DNA of 53,463 nt, from NCBI RefSeq assembly GCF_018619185.1, contig NZ_JAAXYC010000018.1, positions 1-53,463 of the forward strand. Direction: 5' to 3'. Under the pieces are notes generated by a model. It did not search any database and was not told the origin of the DNA. It was given only the letters and a program-made list of their open reading frames with translations. The position numbers and the translations under genes are program-made. The DNA is from Streptomyces sp. McG3. Lineage in GTDB: Bacteria; Actinomycetota; Actinomycetes; Streptomycetales; Streptomycetaceae. Shown one piece after another: positions 40,506-49,250 of the stretch; position 1 is the first letter of the stretch; the number at the start of each line of letters is the position of its first letter.

Positions 40506-41739
40506 TTGAGTTCTATCGGTGGTTGCGAATGCTCCGGAAGGAGAGTGTTCGCATGCCGAGGTACGCCCCCAACAGAGTGCCGACTGCTGTGAAGAAGAGG
40601 TACTTCGAGCTGCTGCACGAGGGATACCGAAGCGCGGCTGCCGCCCGCCAAGTCGGGGTGTCCACGAGCTGCGGCTCGTTGTGGTTCATCGATGCTGGAA
40701 GCATGATCGTTCCTGACGGCGGCCCGATATCGCCGCGCTTCCTCACCCAAGACGACCGCATCGCGATCGCCGACGGCCTGCGCGCTGACCAGAGCGTGAA
40801 GCGGATCGCATCGTCGATCGGGAAGAGCTTTCAGAGCGTCTACCGGGAGATCAAGCGCAACAGCAAGCCTGATGGCCGCTACAACCCCTGGTGGGCCCAC
40901 AACCAGGCACTCCTGCGTCGCAGGCGCCCCAAGGAAGAGAAGATCCGGGCCGGCGAACCGCTGCGAACGTTCGTGCGCGAGAAGCTCACTGAGAAGTGGT
41001 CACCTCAGCAGATCTCACGCCACCTGACCCGCGAACACGCCCCCGACACATCAATGCGGGCATGCCCGGAGACGATCTACCGGGCCCTGTTCGCCGGCCT
41101 CCTCGGCCGTCGCGTCGCCAAGCTCCGTACCGGCCGAACCCGACGTAGGAAGCAGCGTCGCGGAGTGCCGACCCTGAACAAGATCAAGAATATGACGCTG
41201 ATCCACCAGCGCCCCGTCGAGGTCAACGACCGCAGAACTCCCGGGCACTGGGAAGGCGACCTGATCATCGGCCGCGGACAGGGCTCCGCGATCGGCACCC
41301 TGGTCGAACGCACCACTCGCTACGTCCATCTGATCCACTTGCCCGCCGGTTGGAAGGCCCCGCAAGTCCGCAACGCGCTGATCACACAGACCGCGCACAT
41401 CCCACCCCAGATGAAGCGGACCCTCACCTGGGACCAGGGGCGCGAACTCACACTCCACGAGGACATCGAGGCCCTCACCGGCTTCCGGATCTACTTCTGC
41501 GACCCTCACTCGCCTTGGCAGCGCGGCACCAACGAAAACATGAATGGCCTGCTGCGGCAGTACTTTCCCAAGGGCACCGACCTCTCCGTCCACACCGCAC
41601 AAGACCTTCGCGCCGTCGCCCATCAGCTCAACCGCCGACCTCGCATCGTGCTCGGAGACAAGACCCCAGTCGAGGCCATGCGAGAATGCCTCGCAAGCCC
41701 ATTGACCAGGTAATTCGCAACCATTGATGGAATCCGCCC
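40506..41739 (+). mobile_element. IS30-family insertion sequence
   Basis: 1,234 bases with imperfect inverted ends that share ATC-N2-TGGTTGCGAAT (40515-40530 and 41713-41728). The 3-base GGC is present on both sides (40503-40505 and 41740-41742). Removing the element and one GGC restores Leu-Asp-Ala-Val-Tyr of the IS256-type transposase. The intact gene and clean duplication suggest recent insertion. Confidence 0.9.
40553..41713 (+). CDS. IS30-family transposase
   Basis: A 386-residue DDE transposase. ATG 40553 follows AGGAGAG at 7 bases. N-terminal HTH regions: YRSAAAARQVGVSTSC and DQSVKRIASSIGKSFQSVYR, the latter being the IS30 HTH_38 domain. Catalytic DDE: GHWEGDLIIG (first Asp), LTWDQGREL (second Asp), SPWQRGTNENMNGLLRQYFP (Glu). 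Stop codon lies in the right inverted repeat. Complete. Confidence 0.94.
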   Translation: MPRYAPNRVPTAVKKRYFELLHEGYRSAAAARQVGVSTSCGSLWFIDAGSMIVPDGGPISPRFLTQDDRIAIADGLRADQSVKRIASSIGKSFQSVYREIKRNSKPDGRYNPWWAHNQALLRRRRPKEEKIRAGEPLRTFVREKLTEKWSPQQISRHLTREHAPDTSMRACPETIYRALFAGLLGRRVAKLRTGRTRRRKQRRGVPTLNKIKNMTLIHQRPVEVNDRRTPGHWEGDLIIGRGQGSAIGTLVERTTRYVHLIHLPAGWKAPQVRNALITQTAHIPPQMKRTLTWDQGRELTLHEDIEALTGFRIYFCDPHSPWQRGTNENMNGLLRQYFPKGTDLSVHTAQDLRAVAHQLNRRPRIVLGDKTPVEAMRECLASPLTR

Positions 41740-42300
41740 GGCGTCCAGGGGCCGGTTCTGCCATTCGGCCATGCCTTCGAGGACCTTGTCGGTGATCGTG
41801 GAGATCGTCTGGCGCGACACGTCGGCGCCATAGACCTCGGCCAGGTGGGCCTGGACCTCGCCGGTGGTCAGGCCCTTCGCCGCGAGTGAGATGACCATCT
41901 CGTCGACGCCGGACAAACGCTTCTGGCGCTTCTTGACGATCTTCGGTTCGAAGGAGCCCTCGCGGTCGCGGGGCACGGTTATCTCCACCGGGCCCACGTC
42001 GGTCAGTACGGTCTTGGCGCGGGTGCCGTTGCGGGAGTTGCCGCCGTTCTTCCCCGCCGGATCGTGCTTGTCATAGCCGAGGTGGTCGGTGATCTCGCCC
42101 TCGAGGGCCGACTCCAGGAGTCGTTTGGTCAGCTGCTGGAGCAGCCCGCCCTCGCCGGTCAGCTGCAGGCCCTCCGCCTGAGCCCGGCCCACCAACTCGT
42201 CGATCAGCCGGTCGTCCACAGACTTCGACGGCAACGTCTCAGACGGCTCGACGGGCTCGGCCTTGGTCACGTTGTTGCTGGTCATCGATGCATCTTCCAT
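41740..42300 (-). pseudogene. IS256-family transposase, N-terminal part
   Basis: ATG 42300 (or the Met five codons later). Seen: LLQQLTKRLLESALEGEITD (typical IS256 start), LGYDKHDPAGKNGGNSRNGT and RAKTVLTDVGPVEITVPRDR. Then GLTTGEVQAHLAEVYGADVS and WQNRPLDA up to the IS30 junction. The frame then reads into IS30 sequence. Together with 39756-40505 it makes a full-length ~415-residue transposase. Confidence 0.88.
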
Positions 42301-42358
42301 GATCGGGAGTTACACCGAACGTTTTACAGTCCCCCGGCCCGCGGTCGCTCAGGGGTTG

Positions 42359-43219
42359 TCAGCAGCTCAGGTTGGGGCCGGGTGTGGTGCCCAGGATCTG
42401 GGTGAACTGCTGGAACTTGTTGATGCGGCTCTGTACCTGGGCGGGGTTGCCGCCGTTGCATTCGATGCTGCCGTTGATGGCGCGGATGGTGTGGCCAAAG
42501 CCCTGGTTGTTGACGATGGCGTTGTGCGCGGTCATCCAGCCGGGGCCGTTCTGGGTGTTCCAGTACCAGAGGGCGGTCTTCCAGGAGACGGACGCGTTGT
42601 TCTGGACGAGCCAGGGGTTGTTGAGCAGGTCGATACCGAGTGCGTCGCCCGCGGCTTTGTAGTTGAAGTTCCAGGAGAGCTGGATGGGTCCCTTGCCGTA
42701 GTACGCGGCCTGGCCGGCCGGGCAGCCGTAGGGCTGGCTCCAGTCGCAGTAGTGCGGGTAGTTGGCGGTGTTCTGCTCCACGATGTGGACGAGGCCGCCG
42801 GTCTCGTGGCTGACGTTGGCCAGAAAGGCGGCAGCCTCGCGGCGCTTGACCTCGGTGCTGCCGGTGTTGGCGAATGCCGGGTAGGCGCTCAGTGCGGAGA
42901 CGAGGCCGCTGTAGCTGTAGAAGGAGTTCCTGTTCGGGAACATCTGGTTGAACTGGGCTTCGCTGACGGGGAAGCCGGTGGTGGGCGGATTGCCGCCGCC
43001 CCCGCAGTTGTAGGGGTCCCAGTACCAGGTGCTGATCGTCGGGTCATAGGCCGGGTTGTCGTGCTCGGCGATGTAGTAAGCGCCGTTGAAGCGGACGACG
43101 GTGCCTGCCGTGTACCAGGCGCCCGCCTGCCAGTTGGGTGCCGTGTCACACAGGCTGGCAGCGGCTCTGGCGGGGGCCGCCGAGGCTGCTGGGGCGAAGG
43201 CTGCGGCAAGGCCCGTCAC
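42359..43219 (-). CDS. family 19 chitinase with CBM5/12, 5' end lost
   Basis: A secreted endochitinase. Order: remnant of a signal peptide (TTLLLVTGLAAAFAPAASA, which continues upstream of the GTG at 43219 to about 43260 without an in-frame start), then a CBM5/12 chitin-binding domain (WQAGAWYTAGTVVRFNGAYY, WYWDPYNC), a Gly/Pro linker, and the GH19 lysozyme-like domain. The domain has catalytic Glu in LANVSHETGGLVHIVEQN and substrate loop YYGKGPIQLSWNFNYKAAG, and ends in Cys. The gene abuts the resumed CobW sequence at about 43272, so its own start codon has been cut off. It is probably not secreted properly, if expressed at all. Confidence 0.85.
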   Translation of the reverse strand: MTGLAAAFAPAASAAPARAAASLCDTAPNWQAGAWYTAGTVVRFNGAYYIAEHDNPAYDPTISTWYWDPYNCGGGGNPPTTGFPVSEAQFNQMFPNRNSFYSYSGLVSALSAYPAFANTGSTEVKRREAAAFLANVSHETGGLVHIVEQNTANYPHYCDWSQPYGCPAGQAAYYGKGPIQLSWNFNYKAAGDALGIDLLNNPWLVQNNASVSWKTALWYWNTQNGPGWMTAHNAIVNNQGFGHTIRAINGSIECNGGNPAQVQSRINKFQQFTQILGTTPGPNLSC

Positions 43220-43271
43220 CAGCAGCAGGGTCGTGAGCGTTCTCGCGATGCGATGTCTGAGGAACCCATGT

Positions 43272-44177
43272 GCTTCGCGGTTCGACTACCTCCTCATCGA
43301 GTCCTCCGGCATCTCCGAGCCCATGCCGGTGGCGGCCACCTTCGCCTTCGCCCGCGATGACGGCGCCACCCTCGGCGACCTGGCCCGTCTGGACACCATG
43401 GTCACGGTCGTGGACGCCGCCAGCTTCCTGCCCGAACTGGCCAGAGGTGACGAGCTAACCCAACGCGGCCTGGACCAGTACGAGAACGACGAACGTACCG
43501 TGAGCCATCTGCTGATGGATCAGATCGAGTTCGCCGACGTCATCGTTGTCAACAAACTCGACCTCGTCGACACAGCCTCCGCAGACCTGCTCCGAGCCGC
43601 CCTCTCGCGACTCAACCCTGCGGCCCGTGTCGTGTCTGCCGACCGGGGTCGCGTACCGGTCGGTGAAGTTCTGGGCACCGCGAGGTTCGATCTGGAGCGG
43701 GCGCAGCAGGCTCCGGGCTGGGTGAGGGAACTCAACGGTGACCACGTTCCCGAAACCGAGGAATACGGCATCTCCTCGACCGTCTTCCGCTCCGCAACGC
43801 CCTTCCACCCCGGGCGACTGTGGTCGTTCGTGACGGAGGAACTGGACAGCGGCGCTTACGGACAGGTCCTCAGGTCCAAGGGCTTCTTCACCCTCGCCAG
43901 TCGCTCCCACGTAACGGGGCTGTGGTCTCAAGCGGGTTCAGTGGTGCGCTTCGAGCCCTACTGCGCTCGCGACACCGACAGCCCCCACGTCCAGGAACTC
44001 GTCTTCATCGGAACCCAGCTCAATGCGGCGCGGCTGCGGGCAGCACTGACCGAGTGCCTCATGCAGGAAGACGAAGCCCAGCCAGCGACTGACCCCTTCC
44101 CGGCCTGGGACGCCTACGGCTTCGACGAGCTCTGCGCGCACGAGCACAACCCCCTCCCCACCGTGGCGGGGCACTGA
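43272..44177 (+). pseudogene. CobW-type GTPase, C-terminal fragment
   Basis: Resumes at Arg-Phe-Asp-Tyr-Leu-Leu-Ile-Glu-Ser-Ser-Gly-Ile-Ser-Glu-Pro (switch region). Then come MVTVVDAASFLPEL, DVIVVNKLDLVD (NKxD guanine specificity) and the CobW C-terminal domain (FHPGRLWSFVTEELDSG, SRSHVTGLWSQAGS, QELVFIGTQLNAARLRAALTE). Ends with His-rich GH tail at 44177. About 300 residues are open but lack the P-loop; the N-terminus is at 39345-39631. A GTG- or ATG-started fragment could be translated but would be inactive as a GTPase. Confidence 0.88.
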
Positions 44178-44467
44178 AACTCCGGGCCGGGCGGTGGTCG
44201 CAGCCACGGCACCGTCCGGCCCGGTGCATACCTGCTTGAGAGAGAAGCCGCTCATGGCACGGAAAGCGAGGAAGCCGACGGCGCCCAAGACGTTCCGTGC
44301 CGCACCCCAGCAAGGGGCACGCGGCGGCACTCGTTCCGCAGGCGATCAGGTGAGAAGCGACCACTCACCCCTGCACAGAATCTCTTTGCGGGAATATGGA
44401 AGAACGCAGAATGGACCCCGGAAATCAGGGGTGCATTCTGCGTTCGCCGATGGCGCACGCGAAACAG
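44178..44467. other. gap with small basic frame and terminator
   Basis: A frame starting at ATG 44254 (MARKARKPTAPKTFRAAPQQ) has a basic, ribosomal-protein-like start but no recognised family. It runs on antisense to the next gene, so its end is doubtful. A strong hairpin at 44402-44445 ends the region. Confidence 0.35.
44402..44445. terminator. 18-bp stem terminator between convergent genes
   Basis: GAACGCAGAATGGACCCC (44402-44419) pairs with GGGGTGCATTCTGCGTTC (44428-44445) with one mismatch, around an 8-base loop. It can serve both the CobW side and the His-rich gene. Confidence 0.8.
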
Positions 44468-44785
44468 TCAGTGGTCGTCCCAGTGGCCCTCGTGAGCCGC
44501 GTGCCGGTGGCCGTCGTGCACGTAGTCCATGTGGTCACCGTGCGGAACCGACACATGCCCGCAACCCTCGCCGTGCGCGTGGGCGTGATCGGAGTGCTCC
44601 CGGTGCTCGCCGACCTCGCACTCGTCCGCGTGACCGTCGTGCTCACGGTGCAGATGCCCGTCGTGCACGTAATCGACATGATCGCCGTGAGGGACTGCTA
44701 CGTGCCCGCAGCCCGCAGCGTGCGCGTGGTCATGACCGAGGTGCGGCTGATGTTGCAGGGATGTCGCCACTTCACTCATCTCCAT
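44468..44785 (-). CDS. histidine-rich metal-binding protein with two repeats
   Basis: A 105-residue protein with about 28% His and many Asp/Glu. Two ~35-residue repeats are seen: DHAHAAGCGHVAVPHGDHVD then YVHDGHLH, and DHAHAHGEGCGHVSVPHGDH then MDYVHDGHRH. Each has a Cys-Gly-His and a VPHGDH core. Such proteins bind or buffer zinc (or nickel). It lies opposite the CobW-type gene, a family that handles zinc under starvation, and a candidate Zur site is upstream. No signal peptide, so cytoplasmic. Confidence 0.75.
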   Translation of the reverse strand: MEMSEVATSLQHQPHLGHDHAHAAGCGHVAVPHGDHVDYVHDGHLHREHDGHADECEVGEHREHSDHAHAHGEGCGHVSVPHGDHMDYVHDGHRHAAHEGHWDDH

Positions 44786-44980
44786 AAATTCAGACCACCG
44801 CCCTTTTCTCGGCGGCAGCTTTCAGCGTCCTCCTGTTTTCTACCCTCGCGGCCGACGCTGCCACAGACAACACGCCTCGGCAAGCAGGCCCAGCACCCAG
44901 CGTACTATCGGTAACGATTGTCGATGCTAATTTTGAGAATGCATTTAGCCGGCTTCGGTGTGCACTGTTGGCTGTGGAAT
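44786..44980. promoter_or_regulatory. upstream region of His-rich gene with candidate Zur box
   Basis: CGGTAACGATTGTCG at 44909-44923 is a 7-1-7 pseudo-palindrome close to the actinobacterial Zur operator pattern (TGA-A-A-x-C/T-G-A-T-T-x-TCA type). AT content is high around it, as expected of a promoter. A second AT-rich pseudo-palindrome lies at 44923-44943. The distance to the His-rich gene start is about 125 bases. Confidence 0.4.
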
Positions 44981-46199
44981 CTACTGGATGGCGAACCTCA
45001 TGTGCGGGGCAACGGTGCGGAGTTTCTCGCAGGTCTCTCCTATCTCCCGTTCGAGGATGGATGCAGGGGTGGCTCCCGCGCCCGCGCGCAGCCACGTCTC
45101 GCCGCCCTCACCGATGAGGGTGCGCGAGACGAGTGCCGCGTCGAGGGCACCGTCGGTGCTCGCCCAGAAGATCGCGTCGCCATACAGGCCGCGTGGCCCC
45201 TTCTCGCGGCGGGCCAGCGCCTGGAGGGCGGAGCGATTGGAGACTCCGGTGGCGGTGATCGCCGGGAAGATCGAGGCGAAAGCGTCCCACGGTCCGGCAT
45301 CGGACCCCAGTCGGCCTATCACCCGTGAGGCTAGGTGCTGCACCGAACCGCGCGGCCGGACCGCCATGAACCCCTCGACCGTGAGGGAACCGGGCCGGCA
45401 CACCGCCGCCATCTCGTCCCAGGCGAGGCGTACGGATACGGCGCGCTGGTGCACCTCTTTGGGGTCGGTGAGCAGTAGATGCCCGCGAGGGGCCGAGCGC
45501 TGACGCGGCCGTCCACACCGATCTCCAGGACGGTCTGCGCTATGCCCGGGCGCCCGGTAACCCTTGAGTTCCAGCAGGTAGGAGCGGGCCGGAGTGCTGG
45601 TTCTACCACCCGTTGAGTAGGTCGTCAGAAATCCACGGATGGATCTGGCAACGGAACCTTCCGGGAGACAACAGCCTTCTCCAGGAGCCCGGCGCGGATG
45701 TCCTGGACATTCGGGACACCGCGCTGCCATAAGCGTCCGTGGCGACCGCGATGCTCCGATCGGACTCCTCCGGAGTCGTCCCGTCCAGAGCGAGATGTTG
45801 TGTAGTCGGCTCGGCCAGCAGGTCGGAGAGGACGTGGAGCCACGCCTCGTCCACCGCGCGGATCGCGGTCCGGTCCCCGGTGAGGTTCACCTCGACGGAC
45901 GGTGCGTACAGCAGAGGTCCGTCACCGGTGGCCGCGGGGTCCGCGTGGGGGAGATGGGCGAGTTCGAAGGCGGCCCAGCCGTAGAAGTGACTTCGCTGTA
46001 GTGCGCGCCGTGCGCCGCGGAGGGGTGCCTCAGTGCGTCTGCGAACGCCCCAGTCGACTCCCTTTCTGCCCCGTCTGTCTGCCATACAGCGAGCATGCCC
46101 GGCGCCATCGGCCCTCTGCCAGCGAGGCTTCATTCCACAGAACTGCGCAACTCTGTTGAAAAAGACTGACGCCGGGGGGCTTGAGGTTCGTTCAGTCAC
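44981..46199 (-). pseudogene. salicylate synthase (MbtI/Irp9-like), frameshifted
   Basis: Chorismate-utilising enzyme making salicylate for siderophores. The pieces lie in several frames. N-part: HFYGWAAFELAHLPHADPAA and VNLTGDRTAIRAVDEAWLHV. Next frame: VQDIRAGLLEKAVVSRKVPL. Third: TSTPARSYLLELKGYRAPG. Then EIGVDGRVSARPLAGI, and finally an open C-terminal part: SVQHLASRVIGRLGSDAG, FPAITATGVSNRSALQALAR, PRGLYGDAIFWASTDGALD and TWLRAGAGATPASILEREIG. At least three frameshifts, so no active enzyme. No other siderophore genes are next to it. Confidence 0.85.
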
Positions 46200-46330
46200 T
46201 AGCCGATAGTTCGGGGCGCGGCGAGTTCTGAACTCTCCGTCAGACAGGAACTACCTTACGCCGGTGTGCTCTTGATGCTATCCGGCGCTGCCCCCCTCTG
46301 GCTTCTGGCTGTCCTCTGGAAGGAATCAGC
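46200..46330 (+). promoter_or_regulatory. promoter region of the secreted protease gene
   Basis: 130 bases between the pseudogene and the protease start, on a divergent layout. Contains AT-richer stretches near 46240-46280. GGAAGGAA just before the ATG at 46331 is the ribosome site. Confidence 0.5.
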
Positions 46331-47536
46331 ATGCGCAATTCTCGTAAGTACTGGGTCGCTGCAGTGAGCGCCGCGCTCTCGGTCTCCGCAGTAGTGGGGA
46401 CCCAGGGCATGGCGCAGGCACAGGACACGGCGTCTGCGCCCCGCTACCAGCCCGAGATGATCCGGGCGTTGGCCACTTCGCTCGGTGTGAGTGAAGAGGC
46501 CGCGGTCGACCGTCTGGACCGGCAGGACATCCAGCAGGCCAAGCTCGCCGAGCTGAGAAAGGGCGGGATATCCGGCGACGGAGCCTTCTTCAGCGCCTCC
46601 GGCAAGTTGACCGTCAACGCCGACGACTCCGCCGAAGCGGCGCGTATCGAGAAGGCCGGCCTCGACGCCCGGGTCCCCGCACGCGGACAGGCCGACCTCA
46701 ACAAGATCAAGGCCACGCTGGACGCCGCCGCCGCCAAGAGCACCCCCGATGGCGTGGTCGAGTGGGCCGTGGACCTGGCCTCCGACCAGGTGACCGTCAA
46801 GGTCAACAGTGACCGGGGGGCTGCCGCCAAGGCGTTCCTGGCCAAGGCCGCGAAGCACGGCTCCGCCGTCAAGATCGTCCGAGGCCAGGAGAAGCTCGAG
46901 CCGCAGGTGGCGGTCGCCCCCGGCAGCAAGATGACGATCAACAACTCGTCCGGCTACTGCTCCGTCGGGTACGGGGCCCGTGACCGGGCCGGCAAGCAGT
47001 ACCTCGTCACCGCGGGGCACTGCGTCGAAGGCCTGCCCACCCTGCGCTCCAACGGAACGGCCTTCGCCCGGGGCACCCAGACCCGCTTCGCCCAGGGCAG
47101 CCGCAGCGTCGACATGGGCATCGCGGCCATCAACGCCGGTCACTCCATCACGAACAACGTCACCACCTGGGGCAACTCCAGCCCGGTCGCCGTCCGGGGC
47201 AGCAACCAGGCTGCTTCCGGGGCCGCGCTCTGCAAGTCCGGCGCCACCACCGGCTGGACCTGCGGCACGGTCGGCTCCTACAACAACACCGTCACCTACA
47301 GCGACCCGAACGGCGGTCCCATCACGGTGGTCAGCGGCCTCGCCAGCTCCACCGTCTGCACCGAGCGCGGGGACAGCGGCGGCGCGTACACCTCCGGAAA
47401 CCAGGCCCAGGGCATGACCTCCGGTGGCCCCAGCAACCAGCGCTGCACCGGCGGAGTCAACTCTCGCGGATCCTCCTACTTCCAGCCGCTCAACGACGCC
47501 CTTTCCTACTACGGACTCACGCTCAACGCCAACTGA
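46331..47536 (+). CDS. secreted alpha-lytic-type (S1) serine protease with prodomain
   Basis: A 401-residue preproprotease. Signal peptide ~1-31 (RKYWVAAVSAALSVSAVVGT ... AQAQ). Prodomain ~35-195 with the alpha-lytic pro-region pattern (RALATSLGVSEEAAVDRLDR, TPDGVVEWAVDLASDQVTVK). Mature chain from about 200. Catalytic triad: His in LVTAGHCVEG, Asp in SRSVDMGIAAI, Ser in ERGDSGGAYT. Cys pairs flank each. Close to Streptomyces griseus protease types, which digest proteins outside the cell. Single gene with its own terminator. Confidence 0.95.
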   Translation: MRNSRKYWVAAVSAALSVSAVVGTQGMAQAQDTASAPRYQPEMIRALATSLGVSEEAAVDRLDRQDIQQAKLAELRKGGISGDGAFFSASGKLTVNADDSAEAARIEKAGLDARVPARGQADLNKIKATLDAAAAKSTPDGVVEWAVDLASDQVTVKVNSDRGAAAKAFLAKAAKHGSAVKIVRGQEKLEPQVAVAPGSKMTINNSSGYCSVGYGARDRAGKQYLVTAGHCVEGLPTLRSNGTAFARGTQTRFAQGSRSVDMGIAAINAGHSITNNVTTWGNSSPVAVRGSNQAASGAALCKSGATTGWTCGTVGSYNNTVTYSDPNGGPITVVSGLASSTVCTERGDSGGAYTSGNQAQGMTSGGPSNQRCTGGVNSRGSSYFQPLNDALSYYGLTLNAN

Positions 47537-47593
47537 CCGCCTTCCCCGTCGCCGATGGCCCTACCCCGTGAGCGGGCCTTCGATCAACACTCT

Positions 47594-47630
47594 CCTGTGC
47601 CCTCGTCCGCCCCTCGGACGAGGGCACAGG
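47594..47630. terminator. 16-bp perfect hairpin terminator
   Basis: CCTGTGCCCTCGTCCG (47594-47609) and CGGACGAGGGCACAGG (47615-47630), 5-base loop. It lies between the protease gene and the ABC operon, which converge, and can serve both. Confidence 0.9.
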
Positions 47631-47696
47631 TGGTTGTCTGGCTCCGCCGTACTGTCGTCGCGCAGCCACCGTTCGCGGCGACCTCCGACCGGGCTT

Positions 47697-49250
47697 CTAT
47701 TCTGGTGTCGCTGCCACGCGGGCCCCCCGCCCCGGCAGGGACACGGTGGTCTCCATAAGCCGGACGCTGAAGGGGTGCCGGGGAGTGGTGAGCAGTCGGC
47801 CCGCTGGCCCCTCTTCTACCAGGGTGCCGGCTTCGAGTACGGCGATACGGGTGGCCAGTGCGGCAGTGGTGAGATCGTGGGTGATCAGCACCAGGGACAG
47901 TTCGCGCCGCTCGCGTACCAGAGCGGCGAGCGTGTCGAGGATCGCCCGGCGGGTGACCATGTCGAGACCGGAGGTGATCTCGTCGCAGATCAGCACCCGA
48001 GGGCGGGCCAGCAGGGCGCGAGCCAGCGCCGCACGCTGGAGCTCGCCGCCGGAGAGTCGGCCCGGACGGCGGTGTACAAGGCCGTCCGTCAGGCCGAGGC
48101 CGGTGAGCGTGGCCTGCGCCTCGGCCAGGGCGTCCGCCTCGCTCGCCCCCCGCAAACGCACCGCCGTCCGCGCGACCTGATCCAGAATCGGGCGGTGCTC
48201 GTCGAACGCGGCCCTGGCGTCCTGGAAGACGTACTGGACCGCCGCGAGTTGTTGTCGGGTGCGGGCCCGCAGACTTCGCGGCAGAGGAGTGCCCTCCAGG
48301 AGGACCGCGCCGTCGTGGTCACGGTGCAGGCCGGCCAGGCAGCGAGCCAGTGTGGTCTTCCCACTGCCCGAACGGCCGACGACAGCAAGGCATTGGCCAG
48401 CATAGAGGGACATTTCTGGTATGCGGAGCACGGCCGCGCGACCGTGGTGGGCCGTCAGGGGGCCGACGCGGAGAATCTCGGTGTCTGCGGAGGCCGGCTC
48501 GATACGGGCAGTAGAAGCCTCGGACGCCAGGAGCTCGGCTGTCCAGGGGTGCCGTGGTGCACGCCACAGGCGCTCGGCCGGTCCGGACTCCACCACCTTC
48601 CCGTCACGCATGACCAGGACCTCGTCGGCGAGTGCGCGCACAACGTCCAGATCATGGCTGAGCAGAACGACGGCGATGCCTGCCCGGGAGACGGCGGCGA
48701 GCTGGTCGACGATGCTGCTCTTGGTCAGAGGATCCTGACCGGTGGTCGGCTCGTCGGCCACCACCACCTCGGCACCGAGCAGCAGCGCCTGTGCCAGGAC
48801 GACGCGTTGCTGCTGGCCGCCCGACAGCTGGTGCGGAAAGCGGCGCAGCATCGCCGTCGCGTCGGGGAGCTGCGCCGATGCCAAGGCCCGCAGGACTCGC
48901 TCGCGAACGGCGACCCGGCGGTCCCGCCGCGGCAGGTGGCGTACCTGCGTGCGGGCGATGTCCCGCAGCAGGGCGCCGATGCGGCGCGCGGGGTTGAGTA
49001 CGGCGCCCGGGTGCTGCGGGACGTAGCCGACCAGGCCGTCCGGCACGCGTACGTCTCCGCTCACGCGTGCACCGGCCGGATACTCCCCGAGGAGGGCGAG
49101 ACCCGTGGTCGTCTTGCCGCTGCCGGACGCGCCCACGAGGGCGGTGATCCGGCCGGGGAGCACGCGGAGGTTCACTCCGTCGACGATCGCCCGGTCGCCG
49201 ATGTTCACCCGCAGGTTCTCGATCTCGGCGACCGCGTTCACGGGGTTCAC
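47697..49250 (-). CDS. dual ABC ATPase of peptide/nickel-type importer
   Basis: A 517-residue protein with two ABC modules fused, DppD-DppF style. Module 1: Walker A LVGASGSGKTTTG, signature HQLSGGQQQRV, Walker B VVVADEPTTGQD. Module 2: VVGRSGSGKTTLAR, RLSGGELQRAAL, VLICDEITSGLD. Each has its H-loop His (VVLLSHDLD, LVLITHDLT). GTG 49250 overlaps the upstream permease stop. It powers the importer formed by the next genes. Confidence 0.92.
   Translation of the reverse strand: MNPVNAVAEIENLRVNIGDRAIVDGVNLRVLPGRITALVGASGSGKTTTGLALLGEYPAGARVSGDVRVPDGLVGYVPQHPGAVLNPARRIGALLRDIARTQVRHLPRRDRRVAVRERVLRALASAQLPDATAMLRRFPHQLSGGQQQRVVLAQALLLGAEVVVADEPTTGQDPLTKSSIVDQLAAVSRAGIAVVLLSHDLDVVRALADEVLVMRDGKVVESGPAERLWRAPRHPWTAELLASEASTARIEPASADTEILRVGPLTAHHGRAAVLRIPEMSLYAGQCLAVVGRSGSGKTTLARCLAGLHRDHDGAVLLEGTPLPRSLRARTRQQLAAVQYVFQDARAAFDEHRPILDQVARTAVRLRGASEADALAEAQATLTGLGLTDGLVHRRPGRLSGGELQRAALARALLARPRVLICDEITSGLDMVTRRAILDTLAALVRERRELSLVLITHDLTTAALATRIAVLEAGTLVEEGPAGRLLTTPRHPFSVRLMETTVSLPGRGARVAATPE

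Larger units (their letters stand above)
39716..42333 (-). mobile_element. IS256-family element interrupted by IS30-family element
   Basis: Terminal inverted repeats: GGGACTGTCAAACGAGCGGT (39716 on) and, read on the minus strand from 42333, GGGACTGTAAAACGTTCGGT, both continuing GTAACTC. Without the IS30 insert it is about 1.38 kb. The transposase gene (minus strand) is cut in two. Flanking bases show no 8-9 base target duplication, so a deletion or rearrangement has probably occurred at one end. Confidence 0.85.

Noticed and set aside
44468..44785. The repeated GTG/CAC-rich DNA considered as a CRISPR-like or satellite array
   Set aside because: The repeats are two long protein-level copies of a His-rich motif, not regular repeats with spacers.
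44194..44787. 197-codon plus-strand frame starting near 44194
   Set aside because: Most of it is antisense to the His-rich protein gene. Only the first ~60 codons might be a small gene, so it is mentioned only in the gap entry.
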